Assembly: GCA_965197495.1 (NCBI GenBank)
Contig: OZ240210.1
Location: 7,006,001-7,070,000 of the forward strand
DNA: 64,000 bases
Direction: 5' to 3'
DNA from: SMYC01 sp965197495
Lineage (GTDB): Bacteria; Acidobacteriota; Vicinamibacteria; Marinacidobacterales; SMYC01
In this document: positions 47,620 through 57,481 of the stretch, one piece after another
Numbering within the stretch: the first letter of the stretch is position 1
Layout of the letters: every line of letters begins with the position of its first letter
The notes under the pieces: generated by a model
What the model saw: only the letters and a program-made list of their open reading frames with translations
Database searches by the model: none
Told to the model about the DNA's origin: nothing
Translations under genes and position numbers: made by a program

Positions 47620-49590
47620 CTAGGATGAAGGGCTCGATACTGAACGGGCCCATCGGGCCGTTCAGGAAGGCGAGAAGGAGCCACACGATGGAAAGCGCGC
47701 CATGTCCCAGAATCGATACGTGCAGCCCGAGCTCCCACGTGCGGTTCGCGCGGCGCCAGCCCAGCACCGAAAGAACGAACATCGCCATCGTCGCGAGAAC
47801 GAGCACACTACGCGAGGCACCGAAAGCAAAGGCGAGCTCGCCATGGATGCCAACGGACATCGCAAAAAGGCCCAACAAAACGCTCCCCGGAAACGCGAAG
47901 CGATGTCCGAGGGCCATGAAGAGGCCAGAAGCGAGCACGACCGCGAGCGCTCCTCCGGTCGTGAAATCCATCATCCCAGCGCCCGCCACGACAAACGCCC
48001 AGAACATCGTGGGGAGAAGCAGGTAGGACTTCCAATGCGGTCGTCGATACGCCCGGCCATAAGTAACGACGCCAGCGATCAGGACACTGGCGAGGATCTC
48101 CATGTTGTATGTACCGCCCCAAGCGAGCACGGATGCGCCCAAAGCTGCATGCGCCGCCACGAGCCAGTCGGGGCGGCGGGTGAGCCATGTCGAGATCAAA
48201 GCGAGCCCCAGCGCAAGAGGTGCGATCAACGAAGCACCCGAGAGCCCGACATGGCCACGATGACCGTCAAATGGACCGTCGCGACGATCGCGTGGGCTCG
48301 GATTTTGTCTCGCGCGAGAAACGTGAAGATGGCAGCAAGCCCGAGCTGGGCAAACGCGGTCGCCGCAAACGGATTCTCGAGTCCGAGCCAAGCCGACAAG
48401 CTCCAAATAGGCTCGGTCACAACGGCCGGCAGTAATGTCGGAAAACAGAAGTAGCCGACGACGGAAGCCAGCATCGCAACGACGCGCGCGCTCCCATTCG
48501 CGTAGCGGAAGCTCCAGCGAAACAGCACCGTCGCGATCGAGATGAACACGATAGCGGCGACACGCCCTGTGCCGTCGAGAAACGAAAGAGGCGCCGCAAT
48601 CGCCATGAGCGCGAAGCCGAGCGAGAGAAGTGCGACCGATCGTCCCGGCCATGACGCCGGGCGCGCGCGCAGCGAGCGCATGAGCGCGGCGTAATACTCC
48701 TCACCCGTCGTTACGAGCGCGATACCGAGCACCAAGATCGGCAACGCCACAAAGGATACGGGAAGCTGCAGAACGCTCAAGCTCGCCACATACAGCACCG
48801 CGAGTGCCAAAAACGGGAGCGCGTGCACGGAACGGTCGATGCCGTCACGCTGATCGCGGTGGAACAAAAACCTATTGATGTGGCGCGCGCCAAAATGGAA
48901 CACGGCGCCGAGCCCGAGCGCCGCCGCGATGAAACCTGAGCTCGACGGCGTCACGAAGGAAATCAAGGGCAAGCTGATCGTGAGAAGGCTAAAGGCCAAG
49001 GGGTAAGCCACCCGTCATAGCGAAGCGTTTCCCGAAGACATCGGCGAAACGCCGCCAAGAGAGCGACAACCGAAAAGCCGTAGACCGCTGCTCCCCAAGC
49101 CGTGCTCATCAGATTCAAATAGGCCGCTCCCCAGGAAAGAACGGGTACGAGCACGGCGAACAAAAGCTGGAGCGCCGAGCCCGCGATGGGCAGCCGTAAA
49201 CGATTGCGGAGAAGCTCGCCCACCCCGAACAAGACGAGTGAGCCGGTGACGAGCGTTAGAAATTACGCCGTCACGGACATCCCAGCCCACTGGGACTCCA
49301 CGAGGCGATAGACCGAAACCGCCATCGTCAAAGCTCCGACGGCAAGTAGCCATCGAATGCCTTGCAGCGATCCGAGCCCGGGCGTCGATTCTGTAGCCTT
49401 CATAGTTGTCTCCTAGCCGCCTTCTATTACAAAGGCAGTGCCAGAAGGGGGTGACAACCGCAAGCCGCTTAATTACAGCTATTTAACCGTCAGCACTTGC
49501 CATTCGAAGCCCAGGAGGTGCATGATTGGTACTGCACCCTATCCAGGCGCGTACAGTGCAGAAGATGCGCGCGGCCGGTAACCGCATTCC

Positions 49591-50710
49591 ATGCTGCGAG
49601 ACCTCGCTCTTTACGCCGAGCTCCTCATCTTTTTGCTCGGAACCTTCATGTACGGGTTCCTCACGCGCGAGCTCTTTCAGCAGCGCGCGATCCTTCCCGG
49701 CAACCGACCCATCCGTCTTCTCGCGCTTGGACTCACGCTCTGGTACTCGGGGTCGCTCCTCGACGAGCTCGCTTCGATTTTGATGCCGGGCGCCGGGTTC
49801 TGGTCAGACGTGGGTCCGTTCGTCGATGTCGCGCGATCCGTCGGCTGGCTCGCGAGCTTCCCTCTTCTCGCACACGCGATCTAGCGCATGCTCGAACCGC
49901 GTCCGAGTTGGCTCTGGGTCGTCCCCGCTTATCTCAGCCTTCTCGCGTTCCCGCCAGTGATCGTGGACGTCATCCGGCAGTCCGAGACCGACCTGACGCG
50001 CGTGAGCCGCGACGTGTACGAGCTCTTTCTGCTCCACGTTACGCTCGCGACCGTCATCTCGGTCGGCCTCATTCTCTATGGCCGCCCCAAAGCCAGGCGG
50101 CCCGAACTGGTGCAATTCTTGCGTTGGCTCTTGGTGACGATCCTCGTCGTCGAAGCGCTCGTGCTTCTCGGCGCGACGCTCATCGATGTTTGGTCCGAGC
50201 CGCTTTGGCGGATCCTCGTCAACACGTCGGGGCTCGTCTTGGGGATGACGTTTTTGTATTTCGTGCGCCGCTACAACTTGCTGAGCCTATCGCTCTCGAA
50301 CCGAAGCCTTCGGCATTTCGCGAGCATCGTAGCGCTTCTCTTTCTCATCCTTCTCGCCGGCCCGGCGCTCGGCGCCTCTGGCCATCCGGTGTTCCACCGT
50401 GTTCTTGCTTGGGGCCTATTGCTAGCCGTGCTCGCGGGCCTTTTCTTCGGGCCGCTCACGCGCTGGGCGACTCGACGCTCTCCGCGTCTGGCTCGTCTCT
50501 GGGGGCGCACCATCGGGCAAGAAGAGATCGCTGCGCTCAGCGAACAGCTTCAGAAGCTCGACTTGTCCGAAGCCGAGATAACGAAGCTCGCCTCGGACGA
50601 AGTGAGCCGATGGATCGGCGCCGAGACCCGCTGGTCGGACAACTCCGAGATCTGGAGCTACTTTCACGAGCCGGGAACGAAAGCCTTCAACCGTCTCCGT
50701 GCGCCGTCAT
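49591..50710 (+). pseudogene. Membrane sensor protein, nonsense-interrupted and truncated
   Basis: Starts MLRDLALYAELLIFLLGTFM. An in-frame TAG at 49882-49884 (after PLLAHAI) interrupts the frame, which goes on as RMLEPRPSWLWVVPAYLSLL. In total about seven membrane helices are followed by a cytoplasmic segment (LWGRTIGQEEIAALSEQLQ, DEVSRWIGAE). This is the layout of membrane-sensor histidine kinases whose kinase part would come next; instead the sequence runs into the recombinase remnant at about 50710. Sensor identity is inferred. Confidence 0.65.
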
Positions 50711-50861
50711 CCAAAGCCAACGCTGTCGTCACGATCGAGGAATGCTGTTGTTGCGCGTATTCGACGAAGTTGCGGAGCAGGTGCTCGTTTGTGTCAAGTT
50801 TGAAGCCGAGAGCACGACGAACAGCCAAGTAGGAGTCGAGAGCGAGTCCAAGCGCGTTCAT
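50710..50861 (-). pseudogene. Second tyrosine recombinase, N-terminal remnant
   Basis: About 50 residues of an integrase N-terminal arm (MNALGLALDSYLAVRRALGF, LLRNFVEYAQQQHSSIVTTA). The start codon overlaps the stop of the recombinase upstream (ATGA). The rest is lost at the junction with the sensor gene. Confidence 0.7.
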
Positions 50862-51659
50862 GCCTCACCCCCTGGCCATGGCTGTGCCAGCTCCCGCAAA
50901 GTGGAGTGGTCGACTTTGGCGTAGATGGCAGTCGTATCGATGCTTCGATGTCGCAGAACAAGCGCAACGTCGGTGAGCGATGTTCCGTTGCGGAGCATCT
51001 GCGTTGCTGCAGTATGGCGGAGACGATGACTGCTGATTCTCCGTAGACCCGCACGCGCTGAGGCCGCAGCGACGATCCCAGTGACGCGACCGCGAGATAA
51101 ACGCCGATAGGGTGCCCACCACAAGCTTTGTGGTGGCTACGCTCGACGTTTTGGATTCGTGCAGTATGAACGTTGTGATGTCGTCTGCGCCGAGGCAGCC
51201 GAGTTCTACGCATTTCGAGTCAAACCCATGGGATAGGAATTTCTCAGCATACTGACGGTAACAGCGGGCCGTCGAGACTTGGAGCCCGCGCTCTTTGAGA
51301 AGGAAGTGCTCGTATTCATCCAAGAGCTCTTCGACCGTGTTGCGCGTCACCAGAACTTCCGGAATCGACACAACGCCTTCGGCCTCCAGATACTGCAATA
51401 TCGGTCTGAGCGACAACGGTGTGAGATGACTCTTGTAACCAGCTTGTCTCCTATCGCCAAAAAACGCCTCGATGCTTTCACGCGTGAGATCGCTCAGCCG
51501 CAGCCCAGCGGCAACAAGCCAACGGCTCAGATGGCTCACCAGATGCAATAAGTCCTTGCTCGTACGCGGTCTATAGCCCTGCGCAAGCAGGTGTGACCAA
51601 ACTCTGCCGACGAAAGGCACGAGTGGGCCGTTAATACGGATGCGCGGTATTGTCGTCAT
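50858..51659 (-). pseudogene. First tyrosine recombinase, internally deleted
   Basis: The N-terminal part (MTTIPRIRINGPLVPFVGRV, LSRWLVAAGLRLSDLTRESI) is followed by the SAM-like arm-binding domain to about SVATTKLV. The sequence then jumps, with a frame change, to the C-terminal catalytic end: SHRLRHTAATQML, LRHRSIDTTAIYAKVD and the ending LAQPWPGGEA. About 100 residues with the first catalytic Arg and the Lys are missing. The overlap with a second recombinase gene is the arrangement of recombinase-in-trio elements. Confidence 0.78.
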
Positions 51660-52234
51660 AGGACCTCCTTCCCCGGCATTGGCCGAAGCGACGCGGTCGG
51701 CACCGTGAACAATCCATCGCTGCGATGTCGTCCTTGTGGTTGCGCAAGAACGCGACCCAGCGCTTCACTTGGTCGGCCTCGGCAGGCCGGCGCGGGATGT
51801 AACGCGATACCGTCACCTCGGACACGATGAAACCGAGCTTCGTGAGCTCGGCGTGGATCCGCGGTGCTCCCCAGCCGTCTTGCGCCATCTGCCGGATGAG
51901 CCGGCGAATCTCCGCAGCGAGGCGAGGCCGTCCCGGGTAGCGCGTGCTCGAGATGCGCGTCCAGCATCGTCGAAATCGCACCCGATTCCACTCGGCCACC
52001 GTGTCGGCTTTGACGATGACCAGACGACTGGCCCACGCTGGCCACGATTCGCGAAGCGCCACCCAGAAGGCTCGATCGACGTCTTCGAGCGGTGGGCGCG
52101 GGCGCTCTTTCTTCAGCGCCGTCACTTGTTGCCGCAGAGCGAGGTTTTCCAATCACGAGGTCGGCTCGGCGCCGACACATCGCCTGCAACGCACGAGCGC
52201 CGAGAGTGACGAGAAAGATGACGGCGCGAAACAT
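51660..52234 (-). pseudogene. rve-type transposase, 5' remnant
   Basis: The start FRAVIFLVTLGARALQAM leads, after a frameshift, to ENLALRQQVTALKKERPRPP, DAD-like VDRAFWVALRESW, YPGRPRLAAEIRRLIRQMAQ, WGAPRIHAELTKLGF and HKDDIAAMD, then FTVPTASLR in another frame. This is the helix-turn-helix and first catalytic Asp region of integrase-core transposases. The rest, with the second Asp and Glu, is missing where the recombinase begins. Confidence 0.75.
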
Positions 52235-52342
52235 GGCGGCGGAGTTTGACCTTCTTCGCCCCGGAACTCAAGCGGTGCGAGAAGGGCGTAAGTCCTTGAT
52301 TTCAAGGCAGCACGAGTTTTGACGAGAGACAACTTCTGTTCC

Positions 52343-52480
52343 CCTGGCGCCGAGGGCCCTCGCCGTCCTCAGGTGCCTGCTAGAACGTCCAGGCAAGCTG
52401 GTCTCCAAGCAACACCTGATGGATGCGGTGTGGGGCGAAACGGCAGTAACGGAGGACTCCCTCATCGAAGCAGTAATCTC
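52343..52480 (+). pseudogene. Winged-helix (OmpR/CadC-type) domain fragment
   Basis: One frame reads PLAPRALAVLRCLLERPGKL, then VSKQHLMDAVWGETAVTEDS and LIEAV, the C-terminal half of a Trans_reg_C DNA-binding domain. There is no start, and no continuation into the expected Arg-rich recognition helix. It ends just before the kinase gene. Confidence 0.65.
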
Positions 52481-52542
52481 GCCATCGGTTGAACCAATCG
52501 ATAATACGGCGTAGAATCCTCGGGTCCCTAGGAGCCTATCCC

Positions 52543-54666
52543 ATGATCGGGCGCACGCTCTCTCACTACAGGATCCTCAAAAAGATCGGCTCGGGCGGTA
52601 TGGGCGATGTCTATCTCGCCGAGGACACCGAGCTGGACCGGAAGGTGGCGCTGAAAGTCCTCCCCGCTGAGTTAGCCGAGAGCGAGGAGCGTCGGGCGCG
52701 GTTCAAGCGCGAGGCCAAGGCCATCGCCGCGCTTAATCATCCGAACATCGTCACCGTTCATTCGGTCGAAGAGGCCGGCGTTCACTTCATCACGATGGAG
52801 TGGTTAAAGGGGAAGACGCTGACGGAGCTTCTACCGAAACACGGGTTTCCGCTGAATCGATTCTTCGACGTTGCCATACTTGCAGACGCCGTGGCCGCAG
52901 CCCATCAAGAAGGCATCACGCATCGCGATCTCAAGCCCGACAACGCGATGGTGGGTGACGATGGTCGCGTGAAAGTGCTCGACTTCGGATTGGCCAAGCC
53001 CACCGGAGGATTCGTGTGGAAGGAGGGAGGGAGCGAGCTTCCTACCGCTGCGAAGACCGAAGAGGGCGCCATCGTCGGGACGCTGAGCTATATGTCTCCT
53101 GAGCAGGCACAAGGAAAAGCAGTTGACGGTCGCTCCGATATTTTTTCTTTCTGAATCATTCTCTACGAGATGCTGACAGGCCGTCGTCCTTTCGGGGGCG
53201 ATACGCCCGCCGAGGTTCTTTCCTCCATAATCAAGGATACCGCTGGCTCGGTGAGCGATGTCGTTCCTGGAGTTTCTCGCGATCTAGCAAAACTGGTCAA
53301 GCGTTGTCTGGCCAAGGATCCCATTCGTCGGTATCAGTCCGCCATCGATCTTCGCAACGACCTGGAGGAACTGAAGGAGGAACTGAATTCCGTAGGGCTC
53401 GAGAGAGAAGGCCCCGCTGGAACGTTTTCGGTCACGCGCCTCTGGCTAGCGGTTGTATCGGCGTCGGTGGTGGGCGCGGTGGCGGTCACCTATCTACTAA
53501 CACGATCGGAAAGAGAAGACGCCGACGCTCTGAATGTAGCGACCTTCAACAGGCTCACGTCCGATCCCGGTCAGGAACTTCACCCTAGCCTTTCGCCTGA
53601 CGGAAAATCTGTCCTCTATGAAAAGCGAGTCGGTGGAGACTGGGATATCTTCCTTCTTCGTGTGGGAGGCCAAAATCCTGTCAACTTGACGAAAGACTCT
53701 CCCGCTGACGATATCCACCCAGCCTTTTCTCCAGATGGTGAGCAGATCGCGTTTCGCTCCGAAAAAGACGAGGGTGGCATCTTCATTATGGGCGCTACTG
53801 GTGAGTCTGCACGACGGCTCACCGATTTTGGTTACGACCCGGCGTGGTCGCCGGACGGCAGCGAGATCGTCGTTGCCTCGACTGGTGGAAGGCCAGGATC
53901 CAGGACGGCAAGGAGCGAGCTTTGGAGTGTACACGTAAGTACTGGGGAGAAACGGATGATCACAACAGAACGCGCCAATCAGCCCCAATGGTCACCAGAA
54001 GGCCACCGAATTGCTTACTCTGATGCGGGCATATGGTCCATTCCAGCAGCCGGTGGCGAGCGGGTCAAGGTGACACCAGACGGCGCTCGATATCAAGATG
54101 CGGCTTGGTCGCCAGACGGAGACTATCTATATTTCTCCAGCGACCGAGGAGGGAGCTCCAATCTCTGGCGGGTGCCCATCGCTGAGCAGACCGGAGAAAC
54201 ACTTGGCCCTCTCGAAGCTGTAACGTCGGGCGCGGCGGCAACCCGTGAACAGATGTCTATTTCTGGAGACGCGTCGCGCATCGCTTATGTCGAGAAAGTT
54301 ACACGCTACACTTTCACAAGCTCGATTTTGACCCGGAAAACGGCACCATCGACAACCCCGTCCCACTTGTAACGGGTCGGAATGGCATGTGGCCTGAGGT
54401 CTCGTCCGATGGCAAGTGGTTGGTCTTCTTTGAAGGCGAAGGGTCTTTGCCGCGTGGTCTTGGCGATCGGATGGGAAACGGCTCGCGGGATGGAGAATTT
54501 TGAAAGATGGCCGCGAAGCAGGTATCGTTGTCTATTCTTTCGAGTCGGAGAAGTTCGAGAGCGTGACGGATTTCGGAAGAAGTCCGATCTGGCTCAATGA
54601 CAACCGCAGATTGATCTTCTGGGACAGAAGCTGGAAACTCTTTCTCGTGGATAGCGAGACCAAGCA
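52543..54666 (+). pseudogene. Ser/Thr kinase with TolB-like propeller, broken
   Basis: The kinase start is MIGRTLSHYRILKKIGSGGM. Catalytic motifs are intact: VALKVL, HRDLKPDN, LDFGLAKP and the activation loop GTLSYMSPEQA. An in-frame TGA at 53152-53154 replaces the Gly codon in FSFGIILYEML-like context, after which MLTGRRPFGGDTPAEVLSS and a membrane helix (WLAVVSASVVGAVAVTYLL) follow. Then come propeller blades (LHPSLSPDGKSVLYEKR, PAFSPDGEQIAFRSEK, DAAWSPDGDYLYFSSDRGG). A frameshift near 54300 and a further one near 54500 precede the junction with the amidohydrolase remnant. Confidence 0.82.
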
Positions 54667-55389
54667 GTGCGCGAGGGCTACGACCTCGAATACAACCTCG
54701 GCCATGCGATGGACGGCTACTCCGGATGGGAGCACCCTCTCAGCGTCATTCCCATCTACTCCGACGTCGCGAAGTTCTTCGCACAGGCGAAGACCGTCTA
54801 TTCGAACCCCTTCATCTTCGACAGCCCCACGGCGGCCAACGTCGAGTACTGGTACGCCGAATCCGACGTCTGGAAACAGGAGAAGCAGCGCCGCTGGATG
54901 CCGTGGCGGATGACCACGTTCCTGCGCCGGCGCATGCTGCGGCCGGACACGGACTACAGCTTCCCGCTGATCGCACAGGGGCTCGCCGATATCCTCGCCG
55001 AGGGCGGGCGCGGCGCTCTGGGCGGGCACGGCGAGCACCACGGCACCAGCATCCACTGGGAAATCTGGATGGCCGCGACCGCGCTGGGTCCGATGGGCGC
55101 GCTCCGGACCGCGACGCTTGGCAGCGCCTCCTTCCTGGGCGCGGACCGGGACCTGGGCTCGCTGGAGGCCGGCAAGCTCGCCGACCTGGTCGTACTCAAT
55201 CAAAACCCGCTGGACAACATCCGCAACACGATGGACATCCGGTATGTGATAAAAGGGGGAGTCCTCTACGACGACGATATGCTGGACGGGATCTGGCCCG
55301 AACAGCGCCCGTTCGGCCCCTACTCCTGGGTTGACGAAGACGCCCTTAGGAGCGATGACCGGCCTGTCGACGCCTGGCGGCGACGCTGA
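54667..55389 (+). pseudogene. Amidohydrolase, C-terminal fragment
   Basis: About 240 residues from the end of an amidohydrolase of the kind that carries an N-terminal TolB propeller in Acidobacteriota. LGGHGEHHGTSIHWEIWM, ALRTATLGSASFLGADRDLG and SLEAGKLADLVVLNQNPLDN are diagnostic. The N-terminal half, including the HxH metal site, is absent, and the fragment begins abruptly after the kinase propeller. It is probably a recombination product between two propeller genes. Confidence 0.75.
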
Positions 55390-55490
55390 GCCGATTGGGG
55401 ATGAGTCGGGAGATCGGTATTGATCCGGCCGGATTAGTTAATAATGATGAGCGACAGCTTCCAAGGTCAGCCCGAGATACGAGGCATACC

Positions 55491-56825
55491 ATGAAAAACC
55501 CAACGCTTACGTCTTTTGCAGTCATCGTCTTGTTTCTCACGGCCTGCGGTGAATACGCGCCCGAACAGCCGCTCGCCGCCCCATTGCCAGCCTGCGATGC
55601 GGATAACGGTGGTATCACGCTTCAGGACGGTTTCTGCGCTTTCGTGGTAGCCGATGATCTGGGCAGAGCGCGTCACCTCACCGTCGCGGACAACGGCGAC
55701 ATTTACGTCCGCTTCCGACGGGCCGAAGATGCCGAGCGAGGCGTCGCCGTCCTGCGCGACACCGACGGTGATGGCCGGGCCGACGTGCAGGAGTGGTTCG
55801 CAGACGATTCCGGAACCGGCATCGAATTGCACAACGGCTACCTCTACGTCTCCACCAACCACTCCGTGATGCGCTATCGGCTCGCTGAAGGCGAGCTCAA
55901 GCCGCAGGAGCCACCAGAGACGATCATCGAAGAACTTCGTCCAGGATCTGGAGTTACGACGCGCCAACAGAGATCACATGCCGCCAAACCGTTCGCGTTC
56001 GACGAGTCAGGTTCCATCTACGTGACCGTGGGAGCCCCCTCGAACAATTGCCAGGAGGAGGAACAAGTGGAAGGATCGCCGGGTATGAACCCCTGTCCTC
56101 TCCTGGAGCAGCACGGAGGCATCTGGCGCTTCGACGCCGACGAGACGGGCCAGTCCCAGGAGGAAGACGGACACCGCTACTCCACCGGGATACGGCACGC
56201 GGTGGCCATCGCGTGGAACCCAGTCAGCAAGGGCGTCTACGCATTGCAGCACGGTCGTGATAAGCTCGATAGCCTCTGGCCGAAGTACTTCAACGCGGAG
56301 CAAGATGCCGAGATCCCTTCCGAGGAGTTCCTTCGCCTCGAGGACGGAGCCAACTTCGGATGGCCCTACTGCTATCACGATCCCATCCAGGGAAAGAAAG
56401 TTCTCGCGCCTGAGTACGGAGGCGACGGCGAGGAGGTCGGAGGCTGCGATCAATACGGTCAGCCGCTTCTCGCTTTTCCGGGCCACTATGCCCCGAACGA
56501 TCTGCTTTTCTACACCGGCTCCCAGTTTCCAGAGCGCTACCGCGGTGCCGCTTTCGTGGCATTTCACGGCTCAGGGCAACGAACTCCACTCCCGGAGGCG
56601 GGCTACGAGGTCAGCGTCGCGCCCACGGGGCCCGACGGCAAGCCTTCCAGTGACGACGAATGGGAGACCTTCGCCGACGGTTTTGCGGGACAGACCCCGC
56701 TCGCCAGCCGCCGCGACGCCCGTTTCCGAGCCATGGGACTCGCCCAAGGGCCGGATGGCTCTCTCTACATCTCCGACTCGGTGAAGGGTCGCATTTGGCG
56801 CGTGATCTACACGGGGACTGATTAG
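55491..56825 (+). CDS. PQQ-type sugar dehydrogenase-like lipoprotein
   Basis: A 444-residue protein starting MKNPTLTSFAVIVLFLTACGE, with a lipobox (LTAC), so it is likely anchored to a membrane. The body is a beta-propeller of the sorbosone/glucose dehydrogenase group: VLRDTDGDGRADVQEWF, GIRHAVAIAWNP, LEDGANFGWPYCYHD and FVAFHGSGQR. Members oxidise sugars with PQQ; the substrate here is unknown. It is intact within the decay zone, with GAGG ahead of the ATG. Confidence 0.85.
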   Translation: MKNPTLTSFAVIVLFLTACGEYAPEQPLAAPLPACDADNGGITLQDGFCAFVVADDLGRARHLTVADNGDIYVRFRRAEDAERGVAVLRDTDGDGRADVQEWFADDSGTGIELHNGYLYVSTNHSVMRYRLAEGELKPQEPPETIIEELRPGSGVTTRQQRSHAAKPFAFDESGSIYVTVGAPSNNCQEEEQVEGSPGMNPCPLLEQHGGIWRFDADETGQSQEEDGHRYSTGIRHAVAIAWNPVSKGVYALQHGRDKLDSLWPKYFNAEQDAEIPSEEFLRLEDGANFGWPYCYHDPIQGKKVLAPEYGGDGEEVGGCDQYGQPLLAFPGHYAPNDLLFYTGSQFPERYRGAAFVAFHGSGQRTPLPEAGYEVSVAPTGPDGKPSSDDEWETFADGFAGQTPLASRRDARFRAMGLAQGPDGSLYISDSVKGRIWRVIYTGTD

Positions 56826-57113
56826 TTAGAATTTTGTCCAGGCTGTGGTCGCCGAAGCCCATAGTACAATTGCTTTTCGGCTTGGCCGTCCAGAAAGCTC
56901 GGCGCAGGAGCCTCGGGGTGATTTTGAAGGCACCTCCCGTGCAGAAAGGGTGGGGCGTATGGCCGTCGTGGGTTTTAGGTGAGGGGCGGGTGAGAATTCT
57001 GCTCGTGCGAGGGCGTCAAATAGACCGGTAGCGTTTTGCTGCGCGGGCCTTGGCGTTACGCTTGCGGTTCAGAGAGGCACGTAGGTCGTGTCCAATAGAA
57101 TTGCGACGTTTCC

Positions 57114-57480
57114 ATGCCGGACTCCAAGACGATATTCCTCAGCTACGCCGGTGCCAATGAGGAGTTCGCCCTCAAACTGGCGAGAGATCTACTCGATGCG
57201 GGTGCAGACATGTTCGTCGATCAGTTCGATATCAAGCGCGGGGAGAACTGGGACCGCGCTGTCGAGTCTGCTCTGCATGGCTGTAAGACGTTTGTGGTGC
57301 TTCTTTCGCCAGCTGCGGTTGAGTCAGAGAACGTGATGGATGAGATCCACATCGCTCATGCAGACTAAGAAAACCATCATTCCCGTCGTCTATCCTTTGT
57401 CGAGCCGGACAGCTGCGAAGGCTCCCCGCTCGACGCCATCGCCAGCAGCCTAGAGCACCTGAAGTCCTCATTCCGGACTA
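57114..57480 (+). pseudogene. TIR-domain protein, frameshifted and cut by an IS
   Basis: MPDSKTIFLSYAGANEEFAL, LLDAGADMFVDQFDIKRGEN and WDRAVESALHGCKTFVVLLS give a TIR domain with the expected catalytic-type Glu region. TAA after IHIAHAD (57366-57368) ends the frame; a one-base shift gives KKTIIPVVYP, the normal TIR continuation. The IS1634-type element starts at 57482. Bacterial TIR domains often degrade NAD+ in phage defence, but no partner gene remains here. Confidence 0.75.
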
Positions 57481-57481
57481 G

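Larger units (their letters stand above)
44144..49403 (-). pseudogene. Very large polytopic membrane protein, broken in four places
   Basis: Starts MKATESTPGLGSLQGIRW at 49403, hits an in-frame TAA (49263-49265), and continues in the same frame with LTLVTGSLVLFGVGELL. There are frameshifts near 49005 and 48255, and IS copy C is inserted at 47620. After the IS the frame resumes with ALFGWAVLSHGMRTED and runs to the stop at 44144. Without the lesions it would be about 1,080 residues with more than 25 hydrophobic helices (DUF2157/DUF2339-like architecture; family not certain). It sits 16 bp before pspA, so both likely formed an envelope operon. Confidence 0.75.

Noticed and set aside
49497..50924. 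475-residue Arg-rich plus-strand frame
   Set aside because: Out-of-frame reading of the membrane sensor; the other frame shows regular hydrophobic helices.
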